Below, piece by piece: positions 42,020 through 51,194 of a DNA stretch of 64,000 nt. The DNA is from Bacteroidota bacterium (GTDB taxonomy: Bacteria; Bacteroidota; Bacteroidia; Chitinophagales; Saprospiraceae): assembly GCA_020160935.1 (NCBI GenBank), contig JAIUPL010000017.1:62001-126000 (forward strand), written 5' to 3'. Positions within the stretch are counted from its first letter, which is position 1, and every line of letters starts with the position of its first letter. The translations under genes were made by a program, and so were the position numbers. The notes below the pieces were generated by a model. It did not search any database, was not told the origin of the DNA, and saw nothing but the letters and a program-made list of their open reading frames with translations.

Positions 42020-43870
42020 TTACTCCCATTCCGGCGCCAGGCTCCATTTCTCCGGAGAACGCCACAGCGCGGAAAGCAGCAATTCGCGCATGAACAAAAA
42101 CTCTTTCGGCAGTCGATCGTATGCTTTTTCAAAGAGTTCTTCGTGGCCCAGCAGTTCCTGTTTCCAGAGTTCGCGATCTACGTGCATGATTTCGTTGAAT
42201 TCTTCGCGGCTGAATCCTTCCATACCTTCCCAGTCCATATCGCGGTAGCGCGGGCGCCATCCGATGGGGCATTCTACCGCGCTGGCGCGGCCTTTGCTGC
42301 GTTGTACGATCCATTTCAGCACGCGCATATTCTGGCCGAAACCGGGCCATGCAAAATCGCCGTTTGCCGTTTTACGGAACCAGTTGACCCCGAAAATACG
42401 CGGGGCATTAGGCAGGTCGCGGCCAAATTGCAGCCAGTGGTTGAAGTAGTCGCCCAGGTGGTAGCCCAGGAACGGCAGCATGGCAAATGGGTCGCGGCGC
42501 ACCTTGCCGAGTTCGCCGAAAGCCGCGGCGGTCATTTCGCTGCCCATCGTGGCGGCGAGGTACACGCCGAAGTTCCAGTTGAAGGATTGATACACCAGCG
42601 GCACAGCAGAACTGCGCCGGCCACCGAATACAAAGGCTGTAATGGGCACGCCGTTCGGGTTGTCCCATTCCGAATCGATCACCGGATTTTGTCCGGCAGG
42701 CGCCGTGAAACGCGCATTCGGGTGCGCCACTGGTTTGCCGCTTTCTTTGTCCCAGGGCAGCCCGTTCCAGCCGATCACACCTGCGGGCACTTCCTTGCTC
42801 ATGCCTTCCCACCACACATCGCCGTCGGGCGTGATGCCGACATTGGTGAAAATGGTATTGGCACGAATACTGGCCATGGCATTCGGATTGGTTTTTTCAT
42901 TGGTGCCCGGCGCCACACCGAAATAGCCTGCTTCCGGGTTGATGGCATGCAGACGGCCGTCGTTGCTTTTGTGTATCCAGGCAATATCATCGCCAACAGT
43001 AGTAACCTTCCATCCATCCATTTCCTTCGGAGGAATGAGCATGGCAAAGTTGGTTTTTCCACAAGCGCTGGGGAAAGCCGCGGCGATATAACTTTTTTCA
43101 TGATGTGGCGACTCGACGCCCAGAATGAGCATGTGTTCGGCCAGCCAGCCTTCTTCGCGGCCCATGACACTGGCGATGCGAAGTGCGAAACATTTTTTAC
43201 CCAGCAAGGCATTGCCGCCATAACCGCTGCCGTATGAAATGATGAGGCGGTCTTCCGGAAAATGGCTGATGTATTTGATGGTCGGGTTGCAGGGCCATTT
43301 TACATCTTCCACGCCAGGTTTGAGCGGCGCGCCCAGTGTATGTACACATTTGACGGTTTCGTCGTTCAGGTAGGGAAGAATCTGGCTACCCATGCGCGTC
43401 ATGATTTTCATATTGATCACCACGTATTCCGAATCGGTGATTTGTAAGCCATAACGCGAGAGGCTGGAACCCACCGGGCCCATACAGAATGGAATGACGT
43501 ACATGGTACGGCCACTCATGGCGCCCTGGGTAAGCCCTTCGAGAAGGGTTTTCATTTCTTTCGGCTCCATCCAGTTGTTGGTAGGGCCTGCATCTTCCTT
43601 GCGCCGACTGCAAATGAAAGTTCGGTCTTCTACACGGGCCACGTCGCTGGGGTCGCTGAAACACGCAAAACTGTTGGGTCTTTTTTCAGGATTGAGTTTG
43701 ATAAAGGTGCCCTTCTCTACGAGCAAGTGGCAAAGTCGGTCGTATTCTTCTTGTGTTCCGGTACACCAATGCACGTTTTTAGGCTGGAAATGCTGGGCCA
43801 TCTGATCGACCCAGTTGCTTAGATCGGTACTGGCATTCAGTTGAAAGGCAGTTTTGTCGGATTCGAACAT
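42020..43870 (-). CDS. pckG: Phosphoenolpyruvate carboxykinase (GTP-type)
   Basis: Converts oxaloacetate and GTP to PEP and CO2, the entry to gluconeogenesis or, in reverse, an anaplerotic step. ATG 43870 gives a 616-aa protein of normal length. Signatures: [13 protein letters not shown] with the P-loop and hyper-reactive Cys, [19 protein letters not shown], and the catalytic GDDIAWIH. The frame is open for another 46 codons upstream, but these are not family-like. The GTP form rather than the ATP form is common in this part of the Bacteroidota. A terminator follows at 41952-41987. Confidence 0.96.
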   Translation of the reverse strand: MFESDKTAFQLNASTDLSNWVDQMAQHFQPKNVHWCTGTQEEYDRLCHLLVEKGTFIKLNPEKRPNSFACFSDPSDVARVEDRTFICSRRKEDAGPTNNWMEPKEMKTLLEGLTQGAMSGRTMYVIPFCMGPVGSSLSRYGLQITDSEYVVINMKIMTRMGSQILPYLNDETVKCVHTLGAPLKPGVEDVKWPCNPTIKYISHFPEDRLIISYGSGYGGNALLGKKCFALRIASVMGREEGWLAEHMLILGVESPHHEKSYIAAAFPSACGKTNFAMLIPPKEMDGWKVTTVGDDIAWIHKSNDGRLHAINPEAGYFGVAPGTNEKTNPNAMASIRANTIFTNVGITPDGDVWWEGMSKEVPAGVIGWNGLPWDKESGKPVAHPNARFTAPAGQNPVIDSEWDNPNGVPITAFVFGGRRSSAVPLVYQSFNWNFGVYLAATMGSEMTAAAFGELGKVRRDPFAMLPFLGYHLGDYFNHWLQFGRDLPNAPRIFGVNWFRKTANGDFAWPGFGQNMRVLKWIVQRSKGRASAVECPIGWRPRYRDMDWEGMEGFSREEFNEIMHVDRELWKQELLGHEELFEKAYDRLPKEFLFMRELLLSALWRSPEKWSLAPEWE

Positions 43871-44042
43871 CGCTCTAGTTTTTGAAGTGAAGAATGGGCT
43901 AGGACTTTCAAGGCCAAAAATCGCATTCAAGGTATTAAAAAATGAGTGAGCAATGTCATATCTGGAGGGAATTTTAAGCAGAGCGCAACTACCTCTCTGT
44001 TTCAGCAATTTTTCTTTGAAATTCGCTTCTGCAAATCATTTA

Positions 44043-44672
44043 CTAGAGGTATCGAAATTTTTGAAATGGCGGCATTCTCGACGTTTTTTCAAAAGACTTG
44101 CCGTTCAGCGACTGCGATATTCGATTGGACGGCCGCAGCGCTTGCAAGCCGGTCTGCTGAAAGTACTGGAAAAGGTGTAGTAGGGAGGGGGTGAGGTTGT
44201 TCATTCCCGACATTCCGTAGAAGAGATTGTTGGGTGCGCCCGACTGGCAGATGCAAACGCTGCTTTCTGCTGCTTGCGCCGCGCGCATTTCATTGGCACG
44301 TGCCAGTTGTGTTGCGGAGCAGCCGCTGCCCATCGTACCGATACTGGCCAGCATAGCCAGCAGCAAGAGCAAATGCCCCTTTGTGTTCCTGGTATTTTTA
44401 TTCAGGTCGGCACAAGTCCTGAGCACGTAGGAAATCCAGGCGATTCCAACCAGGGCAGCAGCACCCAGCAAAAACAGGAGTGCGCTGTATTCCAGTTGCC
44501 CGAGCACGTTGCCCAATTCTGACTGGCTGTGATCGAAAGCCTGGCTGTTGTCGATGGCGGAGAAATGTGTCTGGGCCATTCCTGCCAGCGGGCTAGAGAG
44601 CAGCGCTATTGGCAAAGCCGTGGTAGCCAGAAGCGCACATGATTTTTGTCTGCAATACAAAATGGTTTTCAT
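44043..44672 (-). CDS. Exported two-helix membrane protein of unknown function
   Basis: ATG 44672 gives 209 aa: a signal peptide (to GMA|QTH), a membrane helix at about 63-83, a second at about 98-115 containing a Cys in MGSGCSATQLA, and a soluble end with Asn and Gln stretches and a basic tail. No family was recognised. It lies 172 bp upstream of pckG on the same strand. The last 60 residues look poorly conserved and might have been altered by a recent change. Confidence 0.55.
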   Translation of the reverse strand: MKTILYCRQKSCALLATTALPIALLSSPLAGMAQTHFSAIDNSQAFDHSQSELGNVLGQLEYSALLFLLGAAALVGIAWISYVLRTCADLNKNTRNTKGHLLLLLAMLASIGTMGSGCSATQLARANEMRAAQAAESSVCICQSGAPNNLFYGMSGMNNLTPSLLHLFQYFQQTGLQALRPSNRISQSLNGKSFEKTSRMPPFQKFRYL

Positions 44673-44733
44673 AAAATGTTTTTGATTTGATTTCAATGAA
44701 TGGGATCATCGGGGGAGGCATGCGGGTTTCCGG

Positions 44734-44766
44734 GGATGGAAGGGCCGATGAACGACCGTTCCATCC
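44734..44766. repeat. 8-bp inverted repeat
   Basis: GGATGGAA (44734-44741) and TTCCATCC (44759-44766) around a 17-nt loop. It lies in the 359-bp gap that also holds element M. No T run on the minus strand. Confidence 0.5.
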
Positions 44767-44829
44767 TTTATTGCAGACACAGGAGGAGAGGTAAGTAGAA
44801 AAGGGAGATTTTTTTGAGGGAGGATGGAA

Positions 44830-45056
44830 AGCAAAGGGGCAAGAAGCAAGGGGCAAAAGGCAAGGGGCAAAGGGCAAGGGGCAAAAGGCAAGAAGCAAAA
44901 GGCAAGGGGCAACAAGCGAAATGGGGAAATAGTGGTTCTGCCTTTTGGAGCCTTTTGCTTCTTGCCCCTTGCCTTTTGCCCTTTGCCCCTTGCCTTTTGC
45001 CCCTTGCCCCTTGCCCCTTGCTTTTTGCTTCTTGCCTTTTGCCTTTTGCCCTTTGC
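44830..45056. repeat. Palindromic element M (GGCAA units), touching the CHAT stop codon
   Basis: The left arm (about 44830-44917) is a run of GGGGCAA, AGGCAA and AGAAGCAA units; the right arm (about 44950-45056) is its reverse-complement style with a different unit order. The right arm runs into the first base of the CHAT gene stop (45056-45058). Different unit order and number in the two arms suggest expansion after the palindrome formed. Single-arm copies of the same unit lie at 1168-1202. Confidence 0.9.
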
Positions 45057-47926
45057 TATTCCACAAGCACAAATCCCGCCCAGACATACGCATCGCCATA
45101 TTTGGCACGCATGTCCGATTGAGTAGCGCGGAAAGCATCGGGCACCGACATTTTGCCATCGAGCCAATGCTTGTAGAACGTGCTCATGAACACCTGCGTT
45201 TGAAAATCAGGTACTTGCCACAGCGACATGATGAGGTAGCGCACGCCTGCTATTTTGAAAGCGCGTTGCAGACCATACACGCCTTCATTGCCGTACAGAT
45301 CGCCGAGGCCGGTTTCGCAGGCCGACAACACGGCGAGTTCTGTATTCGACAGGTTCATCTGACTGATTTCATAGGCAGTGAGGATACCATCTTCCATTCC
45401 CGGACTGGCAGGTTTGCCTGTTTTCCAGGTGTAGTTGCCGCCGGCCAGCACCAGTCCCGATCGAATCATGGGTTGATCCGACACTTTGAAGGCTTTCTCT
45501 TCGCCGGTCTGTTTGTTGTTTGCCTGCACATTTTTGGGATCTGGAAAGAAAAAGCCGTGCGTAGCGATGTGCAGAATACGGGGCGACGGATTGTGTTCGC
45601 CGAGGGCTTTGAAAGACTCTTCGGTGGCGTCCGTACCTTCTTTTAAGGCAGTGGCGATCCCTTGTGCACCCATGATTTTGGCGGCTTCCTTGATTTCAAC
45701 ATCTGTCCAGCGGAGGTAATTCCAGTTATCAGCGCGCAGGGTGGAGTCGTTTTCCGCAAAACTGGAACTTCGTGGTGTGGCTGCCCCGTCGGTAGACGAA
45801 TCGTCTGATGCGCCTGTATTCACCAGACCGTACTGAATGCCGCCATACAATTGAGCCGTATTATTGGCGATTTGAGCGGGTGCCTGCTCTGCAACCAGTT
45901 GGCGGGTGCTGCCCACGATGGTCAGGTGGTATTTCTCGGCAATCGTTTTTCCATCCGGTGTGGGTATCGCCCCCAGGTTGAGTCGATACAATTTGCCTGT
46001 TTCCGCACAATATACGGTGGTGTTTTCAGGCAAAACGGCCGCAACGGGTTTCCAGATCAAATTGTACAGTTGGTCGCCTTTTTTGCTGCTGGCGTACAAT
46101 TCGTTGTAAACAGCAGGACGTGGCTGGCCTTCGAATTTCAGTACAGCGTTGAGTTGATCTATTTCAAAAAGCGGGATAAAAATAGGCTTCGTTGTGCCGG
46201 ATTGCAGTACCAGGGCAGCGTAAAATACGCTGTCGGTACTGTGTTGCGCACTTTTGCTGTAATAAGCGAAACGAACAAATTCGACGGCAGCCTCGCCAGG
46301 TTTCAATTGTTGCTGCACATCCTGCCAGCGCACATTGCGCCTGGCTTCGGCATAACCGGCAATGTTGCGGGCAAGGCCTTTTTCAAGGTCGTTGGCCTGG
46401 GTTTCGAGGCTTGCGATCGAAGCACTGTCGCGTTTTGCGGTCGGCTTTGAGTAGGCATCTCCCAGGCGTCGTTGTATGGATTTTAACAGGATCACCTGGT
46501 CTGCATCGGCCTGATCGGCAGCAAGAAGATTTCGCGCACGCACAGCAGCATTGAGCAGAAAACCTTTTGAATAAAGCGCATTATCGAAACAGATAGCAGC
46601 AAGCGATGAAGGCGAGGGTGGGGCCGGGCTGGTAACCTGCGCCATCGACAGGGCACAGTCCTGGAAGTAGGAATATTTATCCACATAATCCCGGGTTTCT
46701 TTTTCTGAAAGATGGTGCAAGGCATTGTCCATCAATTTCTGGAAGATGTTGGACAAACGCAGGTGCAAGGCCTCTGATTTCCCATATTGCTTCATGTTGT
46801 TGTACAGGATGGCCAGGTTTATCAGCGTAAATAAATTTTCAGCATTATCGGGACCGAACAAGGTTTCTGTGGTTCCCAGGGAGTTTAGCAGCAGTGGCTC
46901 CGCTTTTTCAAATTCGCCTGTTCCAATGTACAACACCCCAAAGTTGTTGGCCGTAGATGAATAACTCCAGTTGTCTTTACCGTATATTTTTTCCTTTTTG
47001 GCGAGCGCTTCCGAAAAGTATGCCTTGGATTTTTCAAGTTGATTTGTTTTGGAATACAACGTTGCCAGGTCGTGCAGTACTTCGACATACTGCCTGTCGT
47101 CCTTTCCAAACGCTTTTTCATAAATAGACAAAGCCTGCAGGTAGATTTGTTCCGATTTTTGGAAATCATTGAACCTGCCGTATGCGCTGGCGAGGGTTTT
47201 CAAACTATTGGCATAAATCGGGTCGTTTTCGCCTGTCAACCTGAGCGACAAATCCGTGGCTTCCTGTGCGTATTGGAGTGCTTTTTTGTAATTCCCCATT
47301 CGTAAATAGAAATGAGAAACATTGGCTGTTATCATTGCATATTCCTCCGTCTCCTTTCCGCCGACTTGTCCATTGATCTCCCGTGCTTCCAAGAACATCG
47401 CCTCAGCCTCCTCCGTTCTGCCGAGTATGGTATTGCAGATGGCCAGGTTGTTCAGGTTGCCGCGATACAAACTGTTGGTCTTGCCATCCGTTTTTTCAAT
47501 AATCAATTTTGTTTCAAAGGCAAAATTAACGGCTTTTTCAAATTGGCTCAGTTGCATGTAGCCGTACCCGATCATATACAGGGTTCTGGCATATTCCATG
47601 TGCATTCTGCCAAACACCTTTTCCTGTATTCCCCTGGCCTGATTCAACCACCGGAATCCTTCGTCCACATTCCGGCTCAACATACAGATCCTGCCGTGAT
47701 GGTAGCAACAGGCAGCATAAGTAGCCGATTCGGGCCCCAGTTTTTCCAGTGCAATGGTTTCGGCTTGCTTGTTCAATTCTATGGCATGGACAAAGTCTTT
47801 CTTGTTACTCAAAGCCTTGGAGGCTTGAAGAAGGCTGTCTGCCTGACGAACAGCGACGGAGTCAATGGCCTGCGCAGCGAGGCTGCAGGAAGTGAAGCAA
47901 AGAATGAAAAATAACAGTTTTCGCAT
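45056..47926 (-). CDS. Exported TPR-CHAT protease-like protein
   Basis: A 956-aa protein with a signal peptide (near SLAAQA), ten or so tetratricopeptide repeats (about 60-400; for example NNLAICNTILGRTEEAEAMF), a helical linker, and a CHAT domain (about 630-956). The caspase-like dyad is intact: H790 in IATHGFF and C870 in LSACETG. It is a close relative of the 30131-32821 protein. Upstream on the same strand are a TPR membrane protein and an ECF sigma factor, so both CHAT proteins in the window are tied to a sigma factor, though the order is different here. Confidence 0.9.
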   Translation of the reverse strand: MRKLLFFILCFTSCSLAAQAIDSVAVRQADSLLQASKALSNKKDFVHAIELNKQAETIALEKLGPESATYAACCYHHGRICMLSRNVDEGFRWLNQARGIQEKVFGRMHMEYARTLYMIGYGYMQLSQFEKAVNFAFETKLIIEKTDGKTNSLYRGNLNNLAICNTILGRTEEAEAMFLEAREINGQVGGKETEEYAMITANVSHFYLRMGNYKKALQYAQEATDLSLRLTGENDPIYANSLKTLASAYGRFNDFQKSEQIYLQALSIYEKAFGKDDRQYVEVLHDLATLYSKTNQLEKSKAYFSEALAKKEKIYGKDNWSYSSTANNFGVLYIGTGEFEKAEPLLLNSLGTTETLFGPDNAENLFTLINLAILYNNMKQYGKSEALHLRLSNIFQKLMDNALHHLSEKETRDYVDKYSYFQDCALSMAQVTSPAPPSPSSLAAICFDNALYSKGFLLNAAVRARNLLAADQADADQVILLKSIQRRLGDAYSKPTAKRDSASIASLETQANDLEKGLARNIAGYAEARRNVRWQDVQQQLKPGEAAVEFVRFAYYSKSAQHSTDSVFYAALVLQSGTTKPIFIPLFEIDQLNAVLKFEGQPRPAVYNELYASSKKGDQLYNLIWKPVAAVLPENTTVYCAETGKLYRLNLGAIPTPDGKTIAEKYHLTIVGSTRQLVAEQAPAQIANNTAQLYGGIQYGLVNTGASDDSSTDGAATPRSSSFAENDSTLRADNWNYLRWTDVEIKEAAKIMGAQGIATALKEGTDATEESFKALGEHNPSPRILHIATHGFFFPDPKNVQANNKQTGEEKAFKVSDQPMIRSGLVLAGGNYTWKTGKPASPGMEDGILTAYEISQMNLSNTELAVLSACETGLGDLYGNEGVYGLQRAFKIAGVRYLIMSLWQVPDFQTQVFMSTFYKHWLDGKMSVPDAFRATQSDMRAKYGDAYVWAGFVLVE

Positions 47927-47987
47927 GGCACAATTAATTTAGGATTTGCGTTCGTTTTTGTGCCGAAGGAGGATTGAAAAGGCTGGA

Positions 47988-48845
47988 TTACTTTGTTAAA
48001 AGTCCCACTGCTTTCTTCGCCTGTTTGTAATAAGGATGTTGGGGGCGGGCGGCCATCTGCTGGAATAGTGCCAGCGCCTTTTCCTGTTCGCCGGTCAATG
48101 TTATGGCCAATCCTCGATACCACTGCAATTGGGCATCCCAGGCGGCATGTCGACCTTCCAGAGAAGTCAGATAAGCCTGTGCCTCAAGTCCTTCGCCCAT
48201 TTCCAGCAGGCAATAGCCTTTCAGGTAGCGCAGGGTATCATTTTTGGGAAATTGTCCTTCCAAACCGTCTAATTCGACATAAGCAGCGTTGAAATCACGG
48301 TTTTTAAGGCTTGTATGTGCATTCAAAAATGGTTCTTTCACACTCAAACCCGTCAGCGGGTAATGCGTATACCAAATCTGATCGAGCAGTTTTTTCAGGC
48401 TTTGGCTGGTTTGCTCTTCCCCCCGAAATGAAGTTGCATCAGGGGCCGGATAGCGTGGATTGGGAAGGCGCTCATCGGGGTTCAATTGTGCGACGGGCCT
48501 GTCAATTTTTTTGCTGTTTGTGTTTTGAGGCGGTATGTCCTGGCTTCTGCCCGGCACGGACGGATTGCTTTGCTGCTCGATAGGCTGCCCCGGAACATTG
48601 GGGGCAGCAGGCGAACTTTTTTTTCCAAAAAACAGGTATGCCGCGCCGACGACCAGCATCAACGCGACCACTGCAAGGAGAAAGCGTTGCCAGAACATAC
48701 GTCGGTACAGGGCAGCCCTTTCGAGGGCTACTTCTTTCACTTTGGCCTGGAGCCGAAGTTCGGAAAGGCCATCCATTACCTTTCTTGCGGCACGGCGTTC
48801 CTCTTTGTCGCCAGGGTCGTTCAGATATTGTTCGTACTCCTCCAT
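47988..48845 (-). CDS. Single-pass membrane protein with outer TPR-like region
   Basis: ATG 48845 gives 285 aa. A cytoplasmic charged helix (1-50) is followed by a membrane helix (about 56-73), a Pro/Gln/Asn-rich linker and an outer part with TPR-like pairs (SLKNRDFNAAYVELDGLEGQF, QWYRGLAITLTGEQEKALALF). It overlaps the sigma gene by 25 nt and precedes the CHAT gene by 61 nt. Topology and place suggest an anti-sigma-like link between the outer CHAT protein and the sigma factor, which is inference. Confidence 0.75.
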   Translation of the reverse strand: MEEYEQYLNDPGDKEERRAARKVMDGLSELRLQAKVKEVALERAALYRRMFWQRFLLAVVALMLVVGAAYLFFGKKSSPAAPNVPGQPIEQQSNPSVPGRSQDIPPQNTNSKKIDRPVAQLNPDERLPNPRYPAPDATSFRGEEQTSQSLKKLLDQIWYTHYPLTGLSVKEPFLNAHTSLKNRDFNAAYVELDGLEGQFPKNDTLRYLKGYCLLEMGEGLEAQAYLTSLEGRHAAWDAQLQWYRGLAITLTGEQEKALALFQQMAARPQHPYYKQAKKAVGLLTK

Positions 48846-49429
48846 TTTTGAGCAATTTGTATCAGTTTTTTCATGCAATCGCTTCGTTTTATCTTGAGCG
48901 AATCGGTGGTGGTGTAGCGGGTCCAGCCCTGCCGCACCACTTCATCATCGGTATAGCCGTCGATATGATGCAGCCGGATGACTGTTTCACACGGATCGCC
49001 CATTTGTCCTAAAAACTGTCGAACGAGTTCGGCTGATTCTTGCCGGCGTTGGGCAGCCTCCACGTCCTGATCGTGCAAATCGTGGTGATTATCAATGGTT
49101 TCGTGTGGTTTTTTCAGGTTTCTGGTTTGCATCAGTGCCACACGCCGGATAATTTCTACCAGGTAGGTAGATGGTGCGTGGCCCTGAAACTGATAGGAGC
49201 CGTCCTGTATTTTGCGCAAAAAAATGAGCGTACCCTGGTTTAGCACCTCTTCTGCGGCATTTGCCTCCAGGCCATACTGACGAGCAAATTTGTGCGCCAT
49301 CGGCAAGGCCTTGGCTTGTACACAAAGAATAGCCGAGTTGTCCAACCTTTTCAGGCCTTCAAACAATTGTCCGTTGTCTCCAAACCGTCGACAAGGACCG
49401 GGCGAGGCTAACCACTCGGTTATGCGCAT
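48821..49429 (-). CDS. ECF-type RNA polymerase sigma factor
   Basis: A 202-aa protein. Region 2 lies at about 40-110 (ARQYGLEANAAEEVLNQGTLIFL, APSTYLVEIIRRV) and region 4 at about 130-195 (CETVIRLHHIDGYTDDEVVRQGWTRYTTTDSLKIKRSDCMKKL). It is divergent from the other ECF factor at 28688, but has the same neighbours: a membrane TPR-type protein and a CHAT protein. The sequence TACCTTGA upstream near 49457 is one base off the -7 consensus. Confidence 0.85.
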   Translation of the reverse strand: MRITEWLASPGPCRRFGDNGQLFEGLKRLDNSAILCVQAKALPMAHKFARQYGLEANAAEEVLNQGTLIFLRKIQDGSYQFQGHAPSTYLVEIIRRVALMQTRNLKKPHETIDNHHDLHDQDVEAAQRRQESAELVRQFLGQMGDPCETVIRLHHIDGYTDDEVVRQGWTRYTTTDSLKIKRSDCMKKLIQIAQKWRSTNNI

Positions 49430-49561
49430 GGTGCTGATGATTTATTGCATCTCTTGGCCTTCAAGGTAAGCGGTTTTTGAAAAAATATTTTTCAAGGCCT
49501 TAATTAGTACAGGGCGCAGGTGCATTATCGCCATGGGAACAAACGTACTGCGCAAAACAGA

Positions 49562-50209
49562 TTACTTTGGATAACCTGGGTTTGATTTTATTCTACGTAT
49601 CTGATTCAAATGCCTTTCCGTATGCGCAATCCAAAGCAAGGTATATTGGTGCAAATCTCTGATATGCCATACTCCCCAGTCTGCGGGCCTGAAAATAAAG
49701 TGAAGCCTGAAATCAACTTTTGTGTCTTGCACCAGGGTTATTACTTCCCTGCGAAAGCCTGTAAAGAAGTGAATAAGGTCTTCCTTTTCTTTGAACCGTC
49801 CCAAAGGTTTTGCTATCAGAGGGGCCTGCCCTTTATTAGGATCAGTAGCATAGGCAATCATTACACTGTCTATGCCCCGAACGGAATCTACAAGATCAGG
49901 TCTCTCATCCGTATATTGATTGTTCACCAGGTCCCAATAGAGCAGTTCTTCATATACACCGATATGTTCCATTACTTCTGCAACAGACCATTGGCTGCTG
50001 TCGGGCTTAAAATGTAACTGCTCATTGCTCAACCCTTCGACTTCTTGTAGAAAATCGGATTCGGTTTTTTTCAAGCCGTTTAACAAGTATTGCCGATCGG
50101 CCGGTTTCCAGATTTGCTCCTTGCCTTGTGTGAATCCCAGGTAGGGCAACAAGATCATCCAACAAATACATAAGTTTGGGTTCATTTTTTCCGACATATT
50201 TCTTTTCAT
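49562..50209 (-). CDS. Exported DinB-family protein
   Basis: A 215-aa DinB_2-like four-helix protein. The metal-binding His pattern is kept: VMEHIGVYEE in helix 2 and IAHTERHLNQI in helix 4. Unlike most DinB proteins, it starts with a hydrophobic export-like segment (LCICWMILLPYLGFTQ). Its ATG overlaps the TGA of the upstream FecR-like gene (ATGA), so translation is coupled. DinB relatives are often thiol-dependent metal enzymes; the activity here is unknown. Confidence 0.8.
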   Translation of the reverse strand: MKRNMSEKMNPNLCICWMILLPYLGFTQGKEQIWKPADRQYLLNGLKKTESDFLQEVEGLSNEQLHFKPDSSQWSVAEVMEHIGVYEELLYWDLVNNQYTDERPDLVDSVRGIDSVMIAYATDPNKGQAPLIAKPLGRFKEKEDLIHFFTGFRREVITLVQDTKVDFRLHFIFRPADWGVWHIRDLHQYTLLWIAHTERHLNQIRRIKSNPGYPK

Positions 50210-51138
50210 TTCACTTTGACTGCTTCCCCCAACATATCCATCCGCGCCAAAAACGCCGCATACACCCTGCGCAGCAGCAAATTATCGGGCTGTGCGCTGT
50301 GCAAGGCCGAATAAATCTGATACGCATTCTGATAACAACCAGCCTCTTCATACGCATAGGCCAGCATGAGTTGTTGTTCGTCGGGCGAGGCAGTTTTGTA
50401 ATTAGCCTGATGTGTGGTGTTGTTTTTTGTAGCATCCACTACGGATGGCGCCAGCATGATCGTCGCAGCGGGCGATTTGGCGGCGCTGCCACGCGTGACG
50501 CTCCATTCATATTCCTCATCGGGCAACAGGGCTACCTGACTCAGGTCGAGTGTGAGCATCGTGTCGTTGACGGGCACTTGCAGCAGGGCGCTACCACCCG
50601 GTTCGGCAATGGAAAATGTGTATGGGCCCTCGCCTTGGGCGCCCCGCCATTGAAAGGTGACGGGTGCAGCGGGCATTTTACCCGTAGAAATGAGAAGAGG
50701 ACGTATGGCATACGCCTGACTGGCGTACCCTTTTACGCCACCGCTGGCTTTGTTCATGTATTGGCGGTGGTGCTCTTTGAGTTTTTCATCTGAATCGCCT
50801 TCCTTCACGCTTTCTTCCACAAAATTCAGGAAGCGATTGGTAAAACCGCTGTTGCTTTCTCCGCCTTTGGCGCCTGCCAGGTCCTGCAGGTCGCGCATTT
50901 TACTGCCCGAAACGAGGATGGTTTTGCCATTGCTAAGCAATTTGGCAGAAGAAGAGGCTTTACAACGCACCTTTCCTTTCATGTCCAGTTCCATGCCGGG
51001 CGACAGCAGTACAGGCTTCGCGCCATGTTGAGAGTAGTATTCCACTTGTCCGCTGACGTGTAAGACATGGGCACTGCCTTGGGCGCTCAGATAAAGGCTC
51101 TGAAGAAATAATAACAACGAGGTGGAGAAAGTTTTCAT
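50206..51138 (-). CDS. Exported FecR-like/TPR protein
   Basis: A 310-aa protein with a signal peptide (near LSA|QGS). Residues 22-80 have a FecR-like beta pattern (VLHVSGQVEYYSQHGAKPVLLSPGMEL, then KVRCKASSSAKLLSNGKTILVSG). The middle part is beta-rich and may form an Ig-like domain (TFQWRGAQGEGPYTF). The C-terminal 60 residues form TPR-like helices (YAYEEAGCYQNAYQIYSALHSAQP). It lies upstream of the DinB gene and downstream of a CHASE2 gene; FecR and CHASE2 genes are often neighbours in other bacteria. Confidence 0.75.
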   Translation of the reverse strand: MKTFSTSLLLFLQSLYLSAQGSAHVLHVSGQVEYYSQHGAKPVLLSPGMELDMKGKVRCKASSSAKLLSNGKTILVSGSKMRDLQDLAGAKGGESNSGFTNRFLNFVEESVKEGDSDEKLKEHHRQYMNKASGGVKGYASQAYAIRPLLISTGKMPAAPVTFQWRGAQGEGPYTFSIAEPGGSALLQVPVNDTMLTLDLSQVALLPDEEYEWSVTRGSAAKSPAATIMLAPSVVDATKNNTTHQANYKTASPDEQQLMLAYAYEEAGCYQNAYQIYSALHSAQPDNLLLRRVYAAFLARMDMLGEAVKVK

Positions 51139-51194
51139 TGTCGTAGAGTGTTGATTTTCATTTTGTTATAAAGCAACTTGGCGGCCAGAAGCGA

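Noticed and set aside
41972-43237. 421-codon open frame on the plus strand opposite pckG
   Set aside because: It is the antisense shadow of a conserved enzyme; composition is biased (many His, Ala, Phe) and no domain is seen.
44814-45122. Open frames in both strands of the GGCAA region
   Set aside because: All are translations of tandem units (repeats of Gly, Lys, Ala, Leu, Pro); they exist because the unit lacks stop codons.
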